Origin: Roseateles_B sp041913905
GTDB taxonomy: Bacteria > Pseudomonadota > Gammaproteobacteria > Burkholderiales > Burkholderiaceae_C
Assembly: GCA_041913905.1 (NCBI GenBank)
Contig: JAYSEK010000029.1
Location: forward strand, 6,772 to 70,771
Direction: 5' to 3'
DNA length: 64,000 nucleotides
The position numbers were made by a program, and so were the translations under genes. This document shows positions 33,085 to 42,256 of this stretch, in pieces (positions within the stretch are counted from its first letter, which is position 1; each line of letters starts with the position of its first letter). Under the pieces are notes generated by a model that was not told where the DNA came from, made no database searches, and saw nothing but the letters and a program-made list of their open reading frames with translations.

Positions 33085-34323
33085 ATGCACGACTTCCCTC
33101 TGACCGGACTGGTGCTCAGCGGTGGCGGCGCGCGCGCGGCGTACCAGGTGGGCGTGTTGCAGGCCCTGATGCGGCTGCGGCGCGAGGCGCAGGGCGCGGC
33201 GCATGGCGGCAGCAACCCGTTCGGCGTGATCGTCGGCACCTCGGCGGGCGCGATCAATGGCACGGCCCTGGCCTGCGGGGCGGACCAGTTCGACGGCGCG
33301 GTGGAGCGGCTGGCCGAGGTCTGGCGGAACTTCCGCGCCGAGCAGGTCTACCGCAGCGACTCCCTGGGCGTGGCCGGCAGTGGCGCCCGCTGGCTGACCA
33401 TGATGTCCTTTGGCTGGGCCATGGCCCGGCTGCGACCGCAGTCCCTGCTGAACAACGACCCGCTGCAGGACCTGCTGCGCGAGCTCGTCCCCATGGACCG
33501 GCTGCCGGCCGTCCTGGGCCGACGCCATCTGCATGCACTGGCCGTCACCGCCTCCAGCTACAGCAGCGGCGAGCACGTCACCTTCTACCAGAGCGCACGC
33601 CCCATCGAACCCTGGGTGCGCTCGCAGCGCATCGCCGTCGCCACCGAACTCAACCACCAGCACCTGCTGGCCAGCTCGGCCATCCCCTTCATCTTTCCCG
33701 CCCGGCAGCTGGGCAGCGAAACCGACCGCGGCTGGTATGGCGACGGCTCCATGCGCCAGAGCGCGCCGCTGTCGCCCGCCATCCACCTGGGCGCCAAGCG
33801 CCTGCTGGTGATCGGCGCCGGCCGCATGCACGAACCGCAGGGCCGCAGGGCGCCGGAGCAGGGCTATCCCAGCCTCGCGCAGATCGCCGGCCATGCGCTG
33901 TCCAGCATCTTCCTGGACGCGCTGGCGGTGGACATCGAACGCATGCAGCGCATCAACCGCACGCTCTCGCTGATGCCGCCGGAGAGCCGCAAATACAGCC
34001 CCCTGCAGCCCATCGAAGCCCTCGTGATCGCCCCCAGCCAGCGCCTGGACGACCTGGCCGCCCGCCATGTGGACGACCTGCCCAAGCCCATCCGCCTGCT
34101 GCTGCGCGCCGCGGGCGTGAAGCAGGGCGAAGGCCAGAGCGAGGGTCAGGGGGCGGCCCTGGCCAGCTACCTGCTCTTCGAAGCCCCCTACACGCGGGCG
34201 CTGATGGATCTGGGCGAACAGGACACCCTGGCGCAAAAGGAGCGCGTGCTGGAGTTCTTCGGCTGGGGCCAAGCCCTGCCTACGCGCGCCACGCAGCCGG
34301 CGGCGCTCGCAACTGGGCGCTGA
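33085..34323 (+). CDS. Patatin-like phospholipase
   Basis: A 412-residue lipid acyl hydrolase with the Ser-Asp dyad of patatins. Oxyanion loop LSGGGARAAYQVG (residues 10-22), nucleophile elbow IVGTSAGAING (Ser near 53), and catalytic Asp in GWYGDGSMRQSAPL near 216. No signal peptide, so it acts in the cytoplasm or at the inner membrane. ATG at 33085 precedes the patatin fold by eight residues; the longer frame adds non-homologous sequence. The C-terminal 130 residues are of the RssA/YchK-like or DUF3336-free type. It may take part in membrane phospholipid turnover. Confidence 0.92.
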   Translation: MHDFPLTGLVLSGGGARAAYQVGVLQALMRLRREAQGAAHGGSNPFGVIVGTSAGAINGTALACGADQFDGAVERLAEVWRNFRAEQVYRSDSLGVAGSGARWLTMMSFGWAMARLRPQSLLNNDPLQDLLRELVPMDRLPAVLGRRHLHALAVTASSYSSGEHVTFYQSARPIEPWVRSQRIAVATELNHQHLLASSAIPFIFPARQLGSETDRGWYGDGSMRQSAPLSPAIHLGAKRLLVIGAGRMHEPQGRRAPEQGYPSLAQIAGHALSSIFLDALAVDIERMQRINRTLSLMPPESRKYSPLQPIEALVIAPSQRLDDLAARHVDDLPKPIRLLLRAAGVKQGEGQSEGQGAALASYLLFEAPYTRALMDLGEQDTLAQKERVLEFFGWGQALPTRATQPAALATGR

Positions 34324-34347
34324 GGACGCCTTCGCTGCGCGCCTCGC

Positions 34348-34923
34348 TCAGGCCGGCAGGGAGGCGAACAAGGCCTGCGCGCTGCGGCCCACCTGTCGGG
34401 TGTCCCACCAGGCATAGGCGCCCACGCCGGCGGCGCCTGCCAGCGGCACCCAGCGCGCCACCGCGCTGCCCACGCTGCGCTCGCCCAGCTTGACGCCGAT
34501 GGCCTGGAGCACCCGCTGCAGCACCGCCTGGCCGGCCCGCTCACCAGCCCGCACGGCCAGGTCGCGCACGGCCTGGGCCGCGGTATGGCGGAAGAGGCAA
34601 TAAAGCATCTGCTCGCGGCCCAGCTCGGCGCTGTGGCCGTGCAAAGCAGCCACGTCGGCCACCAGCTGCGCCTGGATGCGCCAGACGGCCATCAGCTCGG
34701 GCAGCACCGTCAGCCAGCCCAGCGGGCCCGGCGGCAGGGCCAGACCGGCCGCGGTGGCGGCTGCCTTGCGAGCGGCCGCCTCGGTCAGGGCCCGGGCCCG
34801 CCGCTCGCGCTCCGCGGCCGGTCGCAGCGGCTCGCCAGACTCGGGCCGGTGGGCCAACAGGTCCAGCAAGGCCTCCGACCAGGGGCGAGACTCTGGGTCA
34901 GGCAGGGCGGGCAAAGTGTTCAT
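34348..34923 (-). CDS. EcsC-family protein
   Basis: A 191-residue protein resembling the EcsC family of unknown biochemical role. The segment ALPPGPLGWLTVLPELMAVW near residues 62-80 and LVADVAALHGH are characteristic. A hydrophobic C-terminal stretch (WVPLAGAAGVGAYAWWDT) follows. It converges with the patatin gene (24 bases apart), and the two may both act at membranes. Start ATG at 34923. Confidence 0.8.
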   Translation of the reverse strand: MNTLPALPDPESRPWSEALLDLLAHRPESGEPLRPAAERERRARALTEAAARKAAATAAGLALPPGPLGWLTVLPELMAVWRIQAQLVADVAALHGHSAELGREQMLYCLFRHTAAQAVRDLAVRAGERAGQAVLQRVLQAIGVKLGERSVGSAVARWVPLAGAAGVGAYAWWDTRQVGRSAQALFASLPA

Positions 34924-35018
34924 GCGCCGATTGTGTCGCCGCCAGCCCGGGCATGGCCTGCGTCATGGCTTTCCGTGGCCCACCGGGGTTTGTCACGGCT
35001 TTAGGCGCGGCTCTCTAT

Positions 35019-35047
35019 CCTGGCGTGCACCCTCTTGGTGTGCCAGG
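35019..35047. promoter_or_regulatory. Stem-loop in the leader of the GMC/GlpD-like operon
   Basis: CCTGGC (35019-35024) pairs with GCCAGG (35042-35047), and inside it CACC pairs with GGTG around a CTCTT loop. It lies about 105 bases ahead of the first operon gene, in the 227-base divergent gap from the EcsC gene. It could be an operator or leader hairpin. No promoter boxes were assigned. Confidence 0.35.
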
Positions 35048-35150
35048 GCACTTGGGACTAGGCTGCGCCCCATAGTCACACACTGTCGAGACACCGGCCG
35101 CGGCCCGATGGCCATCCAGGGGCAAGGCCGGCACCCGACGCACCGAGCGC

Positions 35151-35675
35151 ATGCAACGTCGAACCCTCATGAAGCTGGGCCTGGGCAGCGGCCTCCTGCT
35201 GGCGCTGGCCGGCATGGGCCTGCGCGGCGTCGAGCCCGGCCTCCAGTCGTCCGCCGGCCGCGCGCCACGGCAAAGTGCCCGCAGCCGGGCGCTGATGTCC
35301 GCCGTCGCCCTGGCCGTGCTGGACGGCGCCTGGCCCGCCGAGCCGACCGCCCGCGCCCAGGCGCTGCAGGCGCATCTGGACATGGTCGATGGTGCCATCG
35401 CCAGCTTCCCACCCGCGATGCAGGCGGAGCTCGGGCAACTGCTCACCGTGCTCAGCAGCGCCGCCGGCCGCTGGGGCCTGGCGGGCCTCGCCACCGACTG
35501 GCCAGAGGCCACCACGCCGGCCGTGCAGGCCGCCTTGCAAGCCATGCGCGGCTCGCGCATCACGCTGCGAGAGCAGGCCTACCAGGCCCTGCGCGACCTG
35601 CATTGCGGCGTCTTCTTCAGTGCCCCCGAGCACTGGTCCCTGATGGGCTATCCCGGCCCTCGATCCTTCGAATGA
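35151..35675 (+). CDS. Tat-signal small subunit for GMC oxidoreductase (gluconate dehydrogenase subunit 3-like)
   Basis: A 174-residue protein starting with a twin-arginine signal (QRRTLMKLGLGSGLLLALAG). The remainder resembles the small gamma subunit (subunit 3) of membrane gluconate-type dehydrogenases: SAVALAVLDGAWPAEPTARA, then LTVLSSAAGRWGLAGL and ITLREQAYQALRDLHCGVFF. In those enzymes this subunit carries the Tat signal for the flavoprotein partner. The GMC gene starts 11 bases downstream and lacks its own signal, which fits hitch-hiker export. Assignment is by weak similarity plus linkage. Confidence 0.72.
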   Translation: MQRRTLMKLGLGSGLLLALAGMGLRGVEPGLQSSAGRAPRQSARSRALMSAVALAVLDGAWPAEPTARAQALQAHLDMVDGAIASFPPAMQAELGQLLTVLSSAAGRWGLAGLATDWPEATTPAVQAALQAMRGSRITLREQAYQALRDLHCGVFFSAPEHWSLMGYPGPRSFE

Positions 35676-35685
35676 GGCCGCGCGC

Positions 35686-37296
35686 ATGAGCATGTTCCAA
35701 GATCCCATCCGCGAAGGCCTGGCACAGGGCTGGCGGATTCTTGGCGGCGGCATCGCGCCCCTGCCCGAGCAGCTGGACTGCGATGTCGCCATCGTCGGCA
35801 GCGGCGCCGGTGCGGGCGTCAGCGCCGAGCTGCTGGTCAAGGCCGGGCTGAAGGTCGCGATCATCGAGGCCGGCCCCCTGCGCTCCAGCAGCGACTTCAA
35901 GCAGCGCGAGGCCGACGCCTACACCAGCCTCTACCAGGAAGCCGCCGCGCGCAAGACCGCGGACAAGGCCATCAACATCATGCAGGGACGCTGCGTGGGC
36001 GGCTCCACCACGATCAACTGGACCAGCAGCTTCCGCACGCCGGCCGACACCCTGGCCTTCTGGGGCCGCGAGTACGGCCTGACGGACCTGAACGAAGCGG
36101 CCATGGCGCCCTGGTTCGCCCAGGCCGAGGCCCGTCTGAACGTGCACCCCTGGGAGGGCGAGCCCAACCCCAACAACAGCGCACTGGAGCGCGGCCTGCA
36201 GGTGCTGAAGCTGGAGACCAAGCGCATCCCGCGCAACGTCAAGGGCTGCTGGAACCTGGGCTCCTGCGGCCTGGGCTGCCCCACCAATGCCAAGCAGTCC
36301 ATGCTGCTGACCACCCTCCCCGCAGCCCTGGCCGGCGGCGCGACCCTGCTGGTGCAGACCCGCGCCGAGCGCCTGGAATGGTCGGGCGACACGGTCCAGG
36401 CCCTGGTCTGCCGCCCGGTGACGCTCAACGACGCCCCCGCGGGCCCCGAGTTGCGCGTGCGGGCCCGGCACTACCTGGTGGCCGGCGGCGCGATCAACTC
36501 ACCCGCACTGCTGCTGCGCTCGCAGGCGCCCGACCCCCACCAGCGCCTGGGCCGCCGCACCTTCCTGCACCCGGTCGTGATCACGGCGGCGATGTTCGAC
36601 GAACGCATCGAAGGCTGGGCGGGCGCGCCGCAGAGCGTCTACACCGACCACTACCTGCACACCGATCCCATCGACGGCCCGCTGGGCTTCAAGCTGGAGG
36701 TGCCTCCGCTGCATCCGGCGCTGATGGCCTCGACCCTGGTCGGCCTGGGCGAAGGCTATGTGCAGACCCTGCGGCAATTCCCCCAGGCGCAGGCGGTGCT
36801 GGCCCTGCTGCGCGACGGCTTCCATCCCGAGTCGCAGGGCGGCCGCGTGAGCCTGCGCAGCGACGGCAGCCCGGTGCTGGACTATCCCATCAACGAGGTC
36901 CTGCTGGACGGCGCCCGGCGCGCGCTGCTGGCCATGGCCGAGCTGCAGTTCGCGGCCGGCGCCCGCACGGTGATGCCGCTGCACGAGCAGGGCCGCTTCG
37001 TGAAGAGCTGGGCCGAAGCGAAGGCGCAGATCCAGGCGCTGCCGCTGGGCCCGCAGCAGCTGCGCCTGGTCAGCGCCCACGTGATGGGCGGCTGCGCCAT
37101 GGCGGCGGATGCCGCCCGCGGCGTCGTACGGCCCGACGGCCGGCACTGGCAGCTGCGCAACCTCTCGGTGCATGACGGATCGATCTTCCCGACCAGCATC
37201 GGCGCCAACCCCCAGCTCTCCATCTACGGCCAGGCGGCGCGGCTCAGCGTGGCGCTGGCACGCGAGCTGGGCGGGCGCGAGGTGGCGCTGGCCTGA
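35686..37296 (+). CDS. GMC-family FAD oxidoreductase
   Basis: A 536-residue glucose-methanol-choline-type flavoprotein that oxidises an alcohol. The ADP-binding motif is VAIVGSGAGAGVSAELLVKA (residues about 28-47), followed by GRCVGGSTTINW near 100 and CGLGCPTNAKQS near 195. The C-terminal GMC domain has VSAHVMGGCAMA near 465, with the active-site region, and SIFPTSIGANPQLSIYGQA near 505. The GRCVGGSTTINW and CGLGCPTNAK strings resemble long-chain or sterol-type alcohol oxidases of the family more than choline dehydrogenase. GAGG lies eight bases before the ATG. It probably forms a complex with the Tat-signal protein upstream. Confidence 0.9.
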   Translation: MSMFQDPIREGLAQGWRILGGGIAPLPEQLDCDVAIVGSGAGAGVSAELLVKAGLKVAIIEAGPLRSSSDFKQREADAYTSLYQEAAARKTADKAINIMQGRCVGGSTTINWTSSFRTPADTLAFWGREYGLTDLNEAAMAPWFAQAEARLNVHPWEGEPNPNNSALERGLQVLKLETKRIPRNVKGCWNLGSCGLGCPTNAKQSMLLTTLPAALAGGATLLVQTRAERLEWSGDTVQALVCRPVTLNDAPAGPELRVRARHYLVAGGAINSPALLLRSQAPDPHQRLGRRTFLHPVVITAAMFDERIEGWAGAPQSVYTDHYLHTDPIDGPLGFKLEVPPLHPALMASTLVGLGEGYVQTLRQFPQAQAVLALLRDGFHPESQGGRVSLRSDGSPVLDYPINEVLLDGARRALLAMAELQFAAGARTVMPLHEQGRFVKSWAEAKAQIQALPLGPQQLRLVSAHVMGGCAMAADAARGVVRPDGRHWQLRNLSVHDGSIFPTSIGANPQLSIYGQAARLSVALARELGGREVALA

Positions 37297-37389
37297 CGTC
37301 AAATCACAAGCCCGCGTCGCCAAAGACCAAGCCAAGGCGCGGCGGCCTCCCTAAGCTTGCCCCCCATCAGACCATGAGGGGAAGACGCG

Positions 37390-39021
37390 ATGCGACGCTG
37401 GAACGGCTGGGGCGACGAATCCATCCACGCGACGATTGACGAGGGAGCCCGGGGCTTCTTGGAGCAGGCCCTGGGGCTGGGCGCGCCGCCGCAGGACGCG
37501 AGTCTCGCGGCGGCGCTGGCGCAGCTGCCGGCTTCGCGCCTGGACACGGCCCAGTTGCTGGACGCCCCCGTGCCGCTGCACATCGAGCCCGAAGCCCGGC
37601 TTCGTGCCAGCTTCGGCCAGAGTCTGGGAGACTGGCTGCGCCTGCGCTTCGGCCGCATCGGACCGGTCTGCGATGCCGTCGCCTACCCGGACACCGGCGA
37701 GCAGGTCCGACTGCTGCTGGACTGGGCGCGGCAGCAGCAGCTCGTGGTGATCCCCGTGGGCGGCGCCACCAGCGTGGTCGGCCACCTGACGCCGCCGGCC
37801 TGCAGGCAGCCGGTGCTGGCACTCTGCTTGCAACGCCTGCGCCGCCTGCTGAGCCTGGATGCCAGCTCGCAGCTGGCGCGCTTCGAGGCCGGCGTGCTGG
37901 GCCCGGACCTGGAGGCGCAACTGCGCGCCCAGGGATGGATGCTGGGCCACTACCCGCAGAGCTTCGAGTACGCCTCGCTGGGCGGCTGGATCGCGACCCG
38001 CTCCTCGGGGCAGCAGTCGGCGCGCTATGGACGCATCGAGGCCCTCTTTGCCGGCGGCCGCGTCGAGCTGCCCGAAGGCACGCTGGAGATCCCGACCGTC
38101 CCCGCCTCCGCTGCCGGGCCGGACCTGCGCGAATGGGTGCTGGGCTCGGAAGGCCGGCTGGGCGTGATCACCGAGGCCAGCGTGCGCATCAGCCGGGTTG
38201 CGCAGCGCGAGGACTTCGTCGCCTGGTTCCTGCCCAGCTGGGAGCAGGGCCAGGCCGCCGTGCGCGAGCTGGCCCAGGCGCGGCTGGGACTGTCCATGAT
38301 GCGCCTGGCCAATGCCACCGAGACCCTCACCACGCTGAAGCTGGCCGGCCACGCGGGCGCCATCGCCTGGCTGGAGCGCTACCTGGGCCTGCGCGGCTGC
38401 GGCGAGGGCAAGGTGATGCTGATGCTGGGCTTCACCGGCAGCGCCGCACAGGTGCGCGCCATGCAGGCGCTGGCGCGACCGCTGCTGCGCGCGCAGGGCG
38501 GCGTCTCCACCGGCACGCTGCTGGGCCGCAAATGGGCGGCCAAGCGCTTCCGCGGCGTCTACCTGCGCAATGCGCTGTGGGAGGCCGGCTACGCGGTGGA
38601 CACCATGGAGACCGCCTGCGACTGGCCGCGCGTCACCGCGATGATGCAGGCCATGGAGCACGCCGGGCGCAGCGCGCTGGCGGGCCATGGCGAACGCTGC
38701 CATGCCTACACCCATCTCTCGCATGTGTACCCGCAGGGCTCCAGCGTCTATAGCACCTTCGTGTTCCGCATCGGGTCGGACTTCGACAGCGCCTTTGCGC
38801 GCTGGCAGTCGCTCAAGACTGCGGTCAGCGAGGCCATCGTGCGCGAGGGCGGCACCATCAGCCACCAGCACGGCGTGGGCAAGGACCACGCGGCCTTCCT
38901 GGGCGCCGAAAAGGGCCCCGCGGGCCTGCGCCTGATCGACGGTCTGATCCGCGAGGCCGATCCCCAGGGTCTGCTGGACTCCGGCAATCTGCGGCCCTCG
39001 AAGGCCGCGCCGCAGCCATGA
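37390..39021 (+). CDS. Alkyl-DHAP-synthase-like FAD-binding oxidase
   Basis: A 543-residue VAO-family flavoprotein matching alkylglycerone-phosphate synthase (AGPS) order. Near residue 110, the FAD-binding motif is VIPVGGATSVVG; near 180-200, GHYPQSFEYASLGGWIATRS; then GSEGRLGVITEA near 255. The active-site segment GHGERCHAYTHLSHVYPQGS near 430 and GGTISHQHGVGKDH near 490 carry the His motif of AGPS. In eukaryotes AGPS makes the glycerol ether bond of ether lipids without net redox change. The bacterial homologues are mostly uncharacterised, so ether synthesis, ether oxidation or another alcohol oxidation are all open. Its stop overlaps the GlpD-like start (ATGA). Confidence 0.87.
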   Translation: MRRWNGWGDESIHATIDEGARGFLEQALGLGAPPQDASLAAALAQLPASRLDTAQLLDAPVPLHIEPEARLRASFGQSLGDWLRLRFGRIGPVCDAVAYPDTGEQVRLLLDWARQQQLVVIPVGGATSVVGHLTPPACRQPVLALCLQRLRRLLSLDASSQLARFEAGVLGPDLEAQLRAQGWMLGHYPQSFEYASLGGWIATRSSGQQSARYGRIEALFAGGRVELPEGTLEIPTVPASAAGPDLREWVLGSEGRLGVITEASVRISRVAQREDFVAWFLPSWEQGQAAVRELAQARLGLSMMRLANATETLTTLKLAGHAGAIAWLERYLGLRGCGEGKVMLMLGFTGSAAQVRAMQALARPLLRAQGGVSTGTLLGRKWAAKRFRGVYLRNALWEAGYAVDTMETACDWPRVTAMMQAMEHAGRSALAGHGERCHAYTHLSHVYPQGSSVYSTFVFRIGSDFDSAFARWQSLKTAVSEAIVREGGTISHQHGVGKDHAAFLGAEKGPAGLRLIDGLIREADPQGLLDSGNLRPSKAAPQP

Positions 39022-40616
39022 ATCGCGCGCAGGCCTGGGCCGCGCTGCGGCAGCACGAGACCGAGCCGCTGGACCTGCTGGTCGTGGGCGGCGGCATTGC
39101 CGGGGCCGGCGTGGCGCTGGAGGCGGCCCGCTGCGGCGCCCGCGTCGCGCTGGTGGAGGCGCAGGACTTCGCCGGCGGCACCTCGTCCAAGTCTTCCAAG
39201 CTGGTCCATGGCGGGCTGCGCTACCTGGCGCAGGGCCAGTTCGGGCTGACCCGTGAGTCGGTGCGCGAGCGCAAGGCGCTGCTGCGCGACATGCCGGGTC
39301 TGGTGACGCCGCTGCGCTTCCTGCTGCCGGTGCGGCAGTCGGATCGCAAGGGCCGGCGCATCCTGGGCCTGGGCCTGGCGCTTTACGATCTCTTCGCCGG
39401 CCAGCGCAGCCGCCAGTGGCATGCACCGGACGCGGTGCTGGCGCAGGCGCCGCATCTGCAGGACCAGGGCCTGGTGGGCGGCTGGTCCTACCTGGATGCC
39501 CAGACCGACGACGCGCGCCTGGTGCTGCGCGTGCTGGCCGAAGCCCGGCTGCACGGCGCCCTGACGCTCAACCACGTGAGGGCCGAGGGCCTGCTCGAAG
39601 CCGAGGGCCGGGTCTGCGGCGCGCGGCTGCGCGAGGCGGACAGTGGCGAGGCCCTCGCCGTGCGGGCCCGCGTGGTGGTGAATGCCACCGGCGCCTGGGC
39701 TGACCGTCTGCGGCTGGACCTGGGCCGGCAGACGTCGCCCCTGCTGCGCCCGCTGCGCGGCAGCCACCTGGTCTTCGAGGCCTGGCGCCTGCCCGTGGCC
39801 CAGGCCCTGGCCTTCTTCCATCCGCAGGACGGCCGCCCGGTCTTCGCCCTGCCTTGGGAAGGCCGCACCCTGCTGGGCACCACCGACCTGGACCACCGCG
39901 ACCCGCTGGACCAGGAGCCCGGCATCACGGCCGTCGAATTCGACTACCTGATGCAGGCGGCCCGCGCCGCCTTCCCCAGCCTGGACCTGGGCGTGGACGA
40001 CGTGGTGTCGAGCTTCTCCGGCGTGCGCCCGGTGCTGGACTCCGGCGACCATCGCGACCCCTCCAAGGAAGCGCGCGAGCACCTGATTCTTTGTGAGCGC
40101 GGCCTGCTGACCGTCAGCGGCGGCAAGCTCACCACCTTCCGCTCCAGCGCCATCCAGGCCCTGCACCTCGTGCAGTCGCGCGTGCCTGCACTGCAAGGCC
40201 TGCGGCCGGATGCACCGCTGCTGCGCCCGCCCGGCATCGCCAGCCTGCATGCCGCACGCAGCCTGCCCCAGGCCCTGCGCGCGCGCCTGCTGGCCCGCCA
40301 TGGCGATGCCACGGCGACGCTGCTGGCCGAGGCGCAGCCGGGCGAGCTCCAGGACATCCCCCATGCGGGCTGCTGCTGGGCCGAGCTGCGCTACGCTTGC
40401 CGCCACGAAGCGGTCCTGCACCTGGACGACCTGCTGCTGCGCCGCAGCCGCATCGGCCTCCTGCTGCGCGATGGCGGCACCGAGCTGCTGCCGGCGCTGC
40501 AGCCCTTGGTACAGGGCTGCCTCGGCTGGAGCGACACGCGCTGGGACGATGAATGCCATCGCTACCGCGCGCAGGTGCTGCGTTGCTATGGCATTCCCAC
40601 AGAATTGCGTCCATGA
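39018..40616 (+). CDS. glpD: GlpD-like FAD-dependent glycerol-3-phosphate dehydrogenase
   Basis: A 532-residue flavoprotein of the GlpD family, which oxidises sn-glycerol-3-phosphate to DHAP at the inner membrane. The FAD motif is LLVVGGGIAGAGVALEAARCG (residues 20-40); GTSSKSSKLVHGGLRYL near 55 is the GlpD signature; GTTDLDH and SGGKLTTFR near 365 lie in the substrate domain. The C-terminal domain (CCWAELRYACRHEAVLHLDDLLLRRSRIG) is the DAO_C part of GlpD. Because it sits with AGPS-like and FGGY genes, it may act on a G3P analogue. Coupled by ATGA overlaps on both sides. Confidence 0.88.
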   Translation: MNRAQAWAALRQHETEPLDLLVVGGGIAGAGVALEAARCGARVALVEAQDFAGGTSSKSSKLVHGGLRYLAQGQFGLTRESVRERKALLRDMPGLVTPLRFLLPVRQSDRKGRRILGLGLALYDLFAGQRSRQWHAPDAVLAQAPHLQDQGLVGGWSYLDAQTDDARLVLRVLAEARLHGALTLNHVRAEGLLEAEGRVCGARLREADSGEALAVRARVVVNATGAWADRLRLDLGRQTSPLLRPLRGSHLVFEAWRLPVAQALAFFHPQDGRPVFALPWEGRTLLGTTDLDHRDPLDQEPGITAVEFDYLMQAARAAFPSLDLGVDDVVSSFSGVRPVLDSGDHRDPSKEAREHLILCERGLLTVSGGKLTTFRSSAIQALHLVQSRVPALQGLRPDAPLLRPPGIASLHAARSLPQALRARLLARHGDATATLLAEAQPGELQDIPHAGCCWAELRYACRHEAVLHLDDLLLRRSRIGLLLRDGGTELLPALQPLVQGCLGWSDTRWDDECHRYRAQVLRCYGIPTELRP

Positions 40617-42208
40617 ATCCCGAGACCACCGCTCCTTCCGTTCCCACCGGCACACGCAGCGACGAGCTCATCCTGAGCCTGGACTGCGGCACGCAAAGCG
40701 TCCGGGCCCTGCTCTTCGACCTGCAGGGGCGTCTGCTGGCCAAGTGCCAGCAGACGCTGGACGGCTATGTGAGCCTGCAGGACGGCTGGATGGAGCACGA
40801 TGCCGAAGGCTTCTGGCAGGCCGCGGCAGCCGTGTGCCGCGGCCTGTGGCAGACGCATCCGCAGCTCAAGTCCGCGGTCAAGGGTCTGGTGGTCACCACG
40901 CAGCGGGGCAGCCTGGTGCCGGTGGATGCCGGGGGTCAGGCCTTGCGCCGCTTCATCATCTGGCTGGACCAGCGCCGCGCCAGCCGTCCGCGCGCCGTGG
41001 CACCCTGGTGGCGCCTGGCCTTCAAGGCGGCGCGGGTGCAGGGCACCATCGACTACTTCAGCCGCGAGGCCGAGATCAACTGGATCGCCGAGCATGAGCC
41101 CGAGGTGGCCCGCCGTACGCACAAGCTGCTGCTGCTCTCGGGCTGGTTCCACTACAAGCTCACCGGCCGCTTCGCCGACTCCGTGGCCTGCCAGGTCGGC
41201 TACCTGCCCTTCGACTTCAAGCAGCAGCGCTGGGCACCCGGCTGGGACTGGAAATGGCAGGCCCTGGCCACCACGCCCGATCAGATGCCCGAGCTGCTGC
41301 CGGTGGGCAGCACCATCGGCGGCCTGACCCGCGAGGCGGCCGAGGCCTGCGGCCTGCCCGAAGGCCTGCCGGTGATCGCCGGCGCCGCGGACAAGGCCTG
41401 CGAGATCGTCGGCGCCGGCGCCATCACGCCGGACATCGGCGCGCTGAGCTACGGAACCACCGCCACCATCGACATCACCACACCGCGCTACGTCGAGGCC
41501 CTGCCCTTCATCCCGCCCTACCCGGCCCTGCTGCCCGGCCAGTACAACACCGAGGTGCAGATCTTCCGCGGCTACTGGATGGTCAGCTGGTTCAAGGAAC
41601 AGTTCGGCCACCCCGAATGCGCAGCGGCCGATGAAGAAGGCGTGCTGCCGGAGGTGCTGTTCGACCGCCTCGTGCGCGCCGTGCCGCCGGGCAGCGAGGG
41701 CCTGATGCTGCAGCCCTACTGGACCCCCGGCATCCGGCACCCCGGCCCCGATGCGCGCGGCGCCGTGATCGGCTTCTCCGACGTGCACACCCGCGCCCAT
41801 CTCTACCGCGCCATTCTCGAAGGACTGGCCTATGCGCTGCGCGAGGGCGCGGAGCGCATCCAGCGCCGCGGCGGCACGGCCATCCGCAGCCTGCGCGTCT
41901 CGGGCGGGGGCTCGCAGTCCGACGCCGCCCTGCAGCTGACGGCCGACATCTTCAACCTGCCCACCTCGCGGCCCCACACCTACGAGACCTCGGGCCTGGG
42001 CGCCGCCATCGCGGGCGCCGTCGGCCTGGGCCTGCATCGGGACCATGCCGGCGCCGTGGCTGCCATGACCCGCCTGGGCCAGACCTTCGAGCCCGTGCCG
42101 GCCCATGCGCAGCGCTACGAGGCGCTCTACCAGCGCGTCTACAAGCGCATGTACGAACCGCTGCGTCCGCTCTACGCGGAGCTGCAGGACATCCTGCATC
42201 CACGCTGA
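40613..42208 (+). CDS. FGGY-family carbohydrate kinase
   Basis: A 531-residue sugar/polyol kinase that phosphorylates a small polyol with ATP. The N-terminal FGGY lobe starts SLDCGTQSVRALLFDLQG and has VVTTQRGSLVPVD near 105. The C-terminal lobe has GALSYGTTATIDITT near 280 and the ATP site VSGGGSQSDAALQLTADIFN near 430. It fits the glycerol/xylulose kinase family, but the actual polyol is not readable. With GlpD it would give phosphorylation and then oxidation, the classical glycerol route, although the divergence from GlpK argues for a different substrate. Starts on the ATGA overlap with the GlpD-like gene. Confidence 0.9.
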   Translation: MNPETTAPSVPTGTRSDELILSLDCGTQSVRALLFDLQGRLLAKCQQTLDGYVSLQDGWMEHDAEGFWQAAAAVCRGLWQTHPQLKSAVKGLVVTTQRGSLVPVDAGGQALRRFIIWLDQRRASRPRAVAPWWRLAFKAARVQGTIDYFSREAEINWIAEHEPEVARRTHKLLLLSGWFHYKLTGRFADSVACQVGYLPFDFKQQRWAPGWDWKWQALATTPDQMPELLPVGSTIGGLTREAAEACGLPEGLPVIAGAADKACEIVGAGAITPDIGALSYGTTATIDITTPRYVEALPFIPPYPALLPGQYNTEVQIFRGYWMVSWFKEQFGHPECAAADEEGVLPEVLFDRLVRAVPPGSEGLMLQPYWTPGIRHPGPDARGAVIGFSDVHTRAHLYRAILEGLAYALREGAERIQRRGGTAIRSLRVSGGGSQSDAALQLTADIFNLPTSRPHTYETSGLGAAIAGAVGLGLHRDHAGAVAAMTRLGQTFEPVPAHAQRYEALYQRVYKRMYEPLRPLYAELQDILHPR

Positions 42209-42256
42209 AACCGGGCCCGGCGCCGGGGCTGCCGCGCTTGCGGCACACTTCGGGCC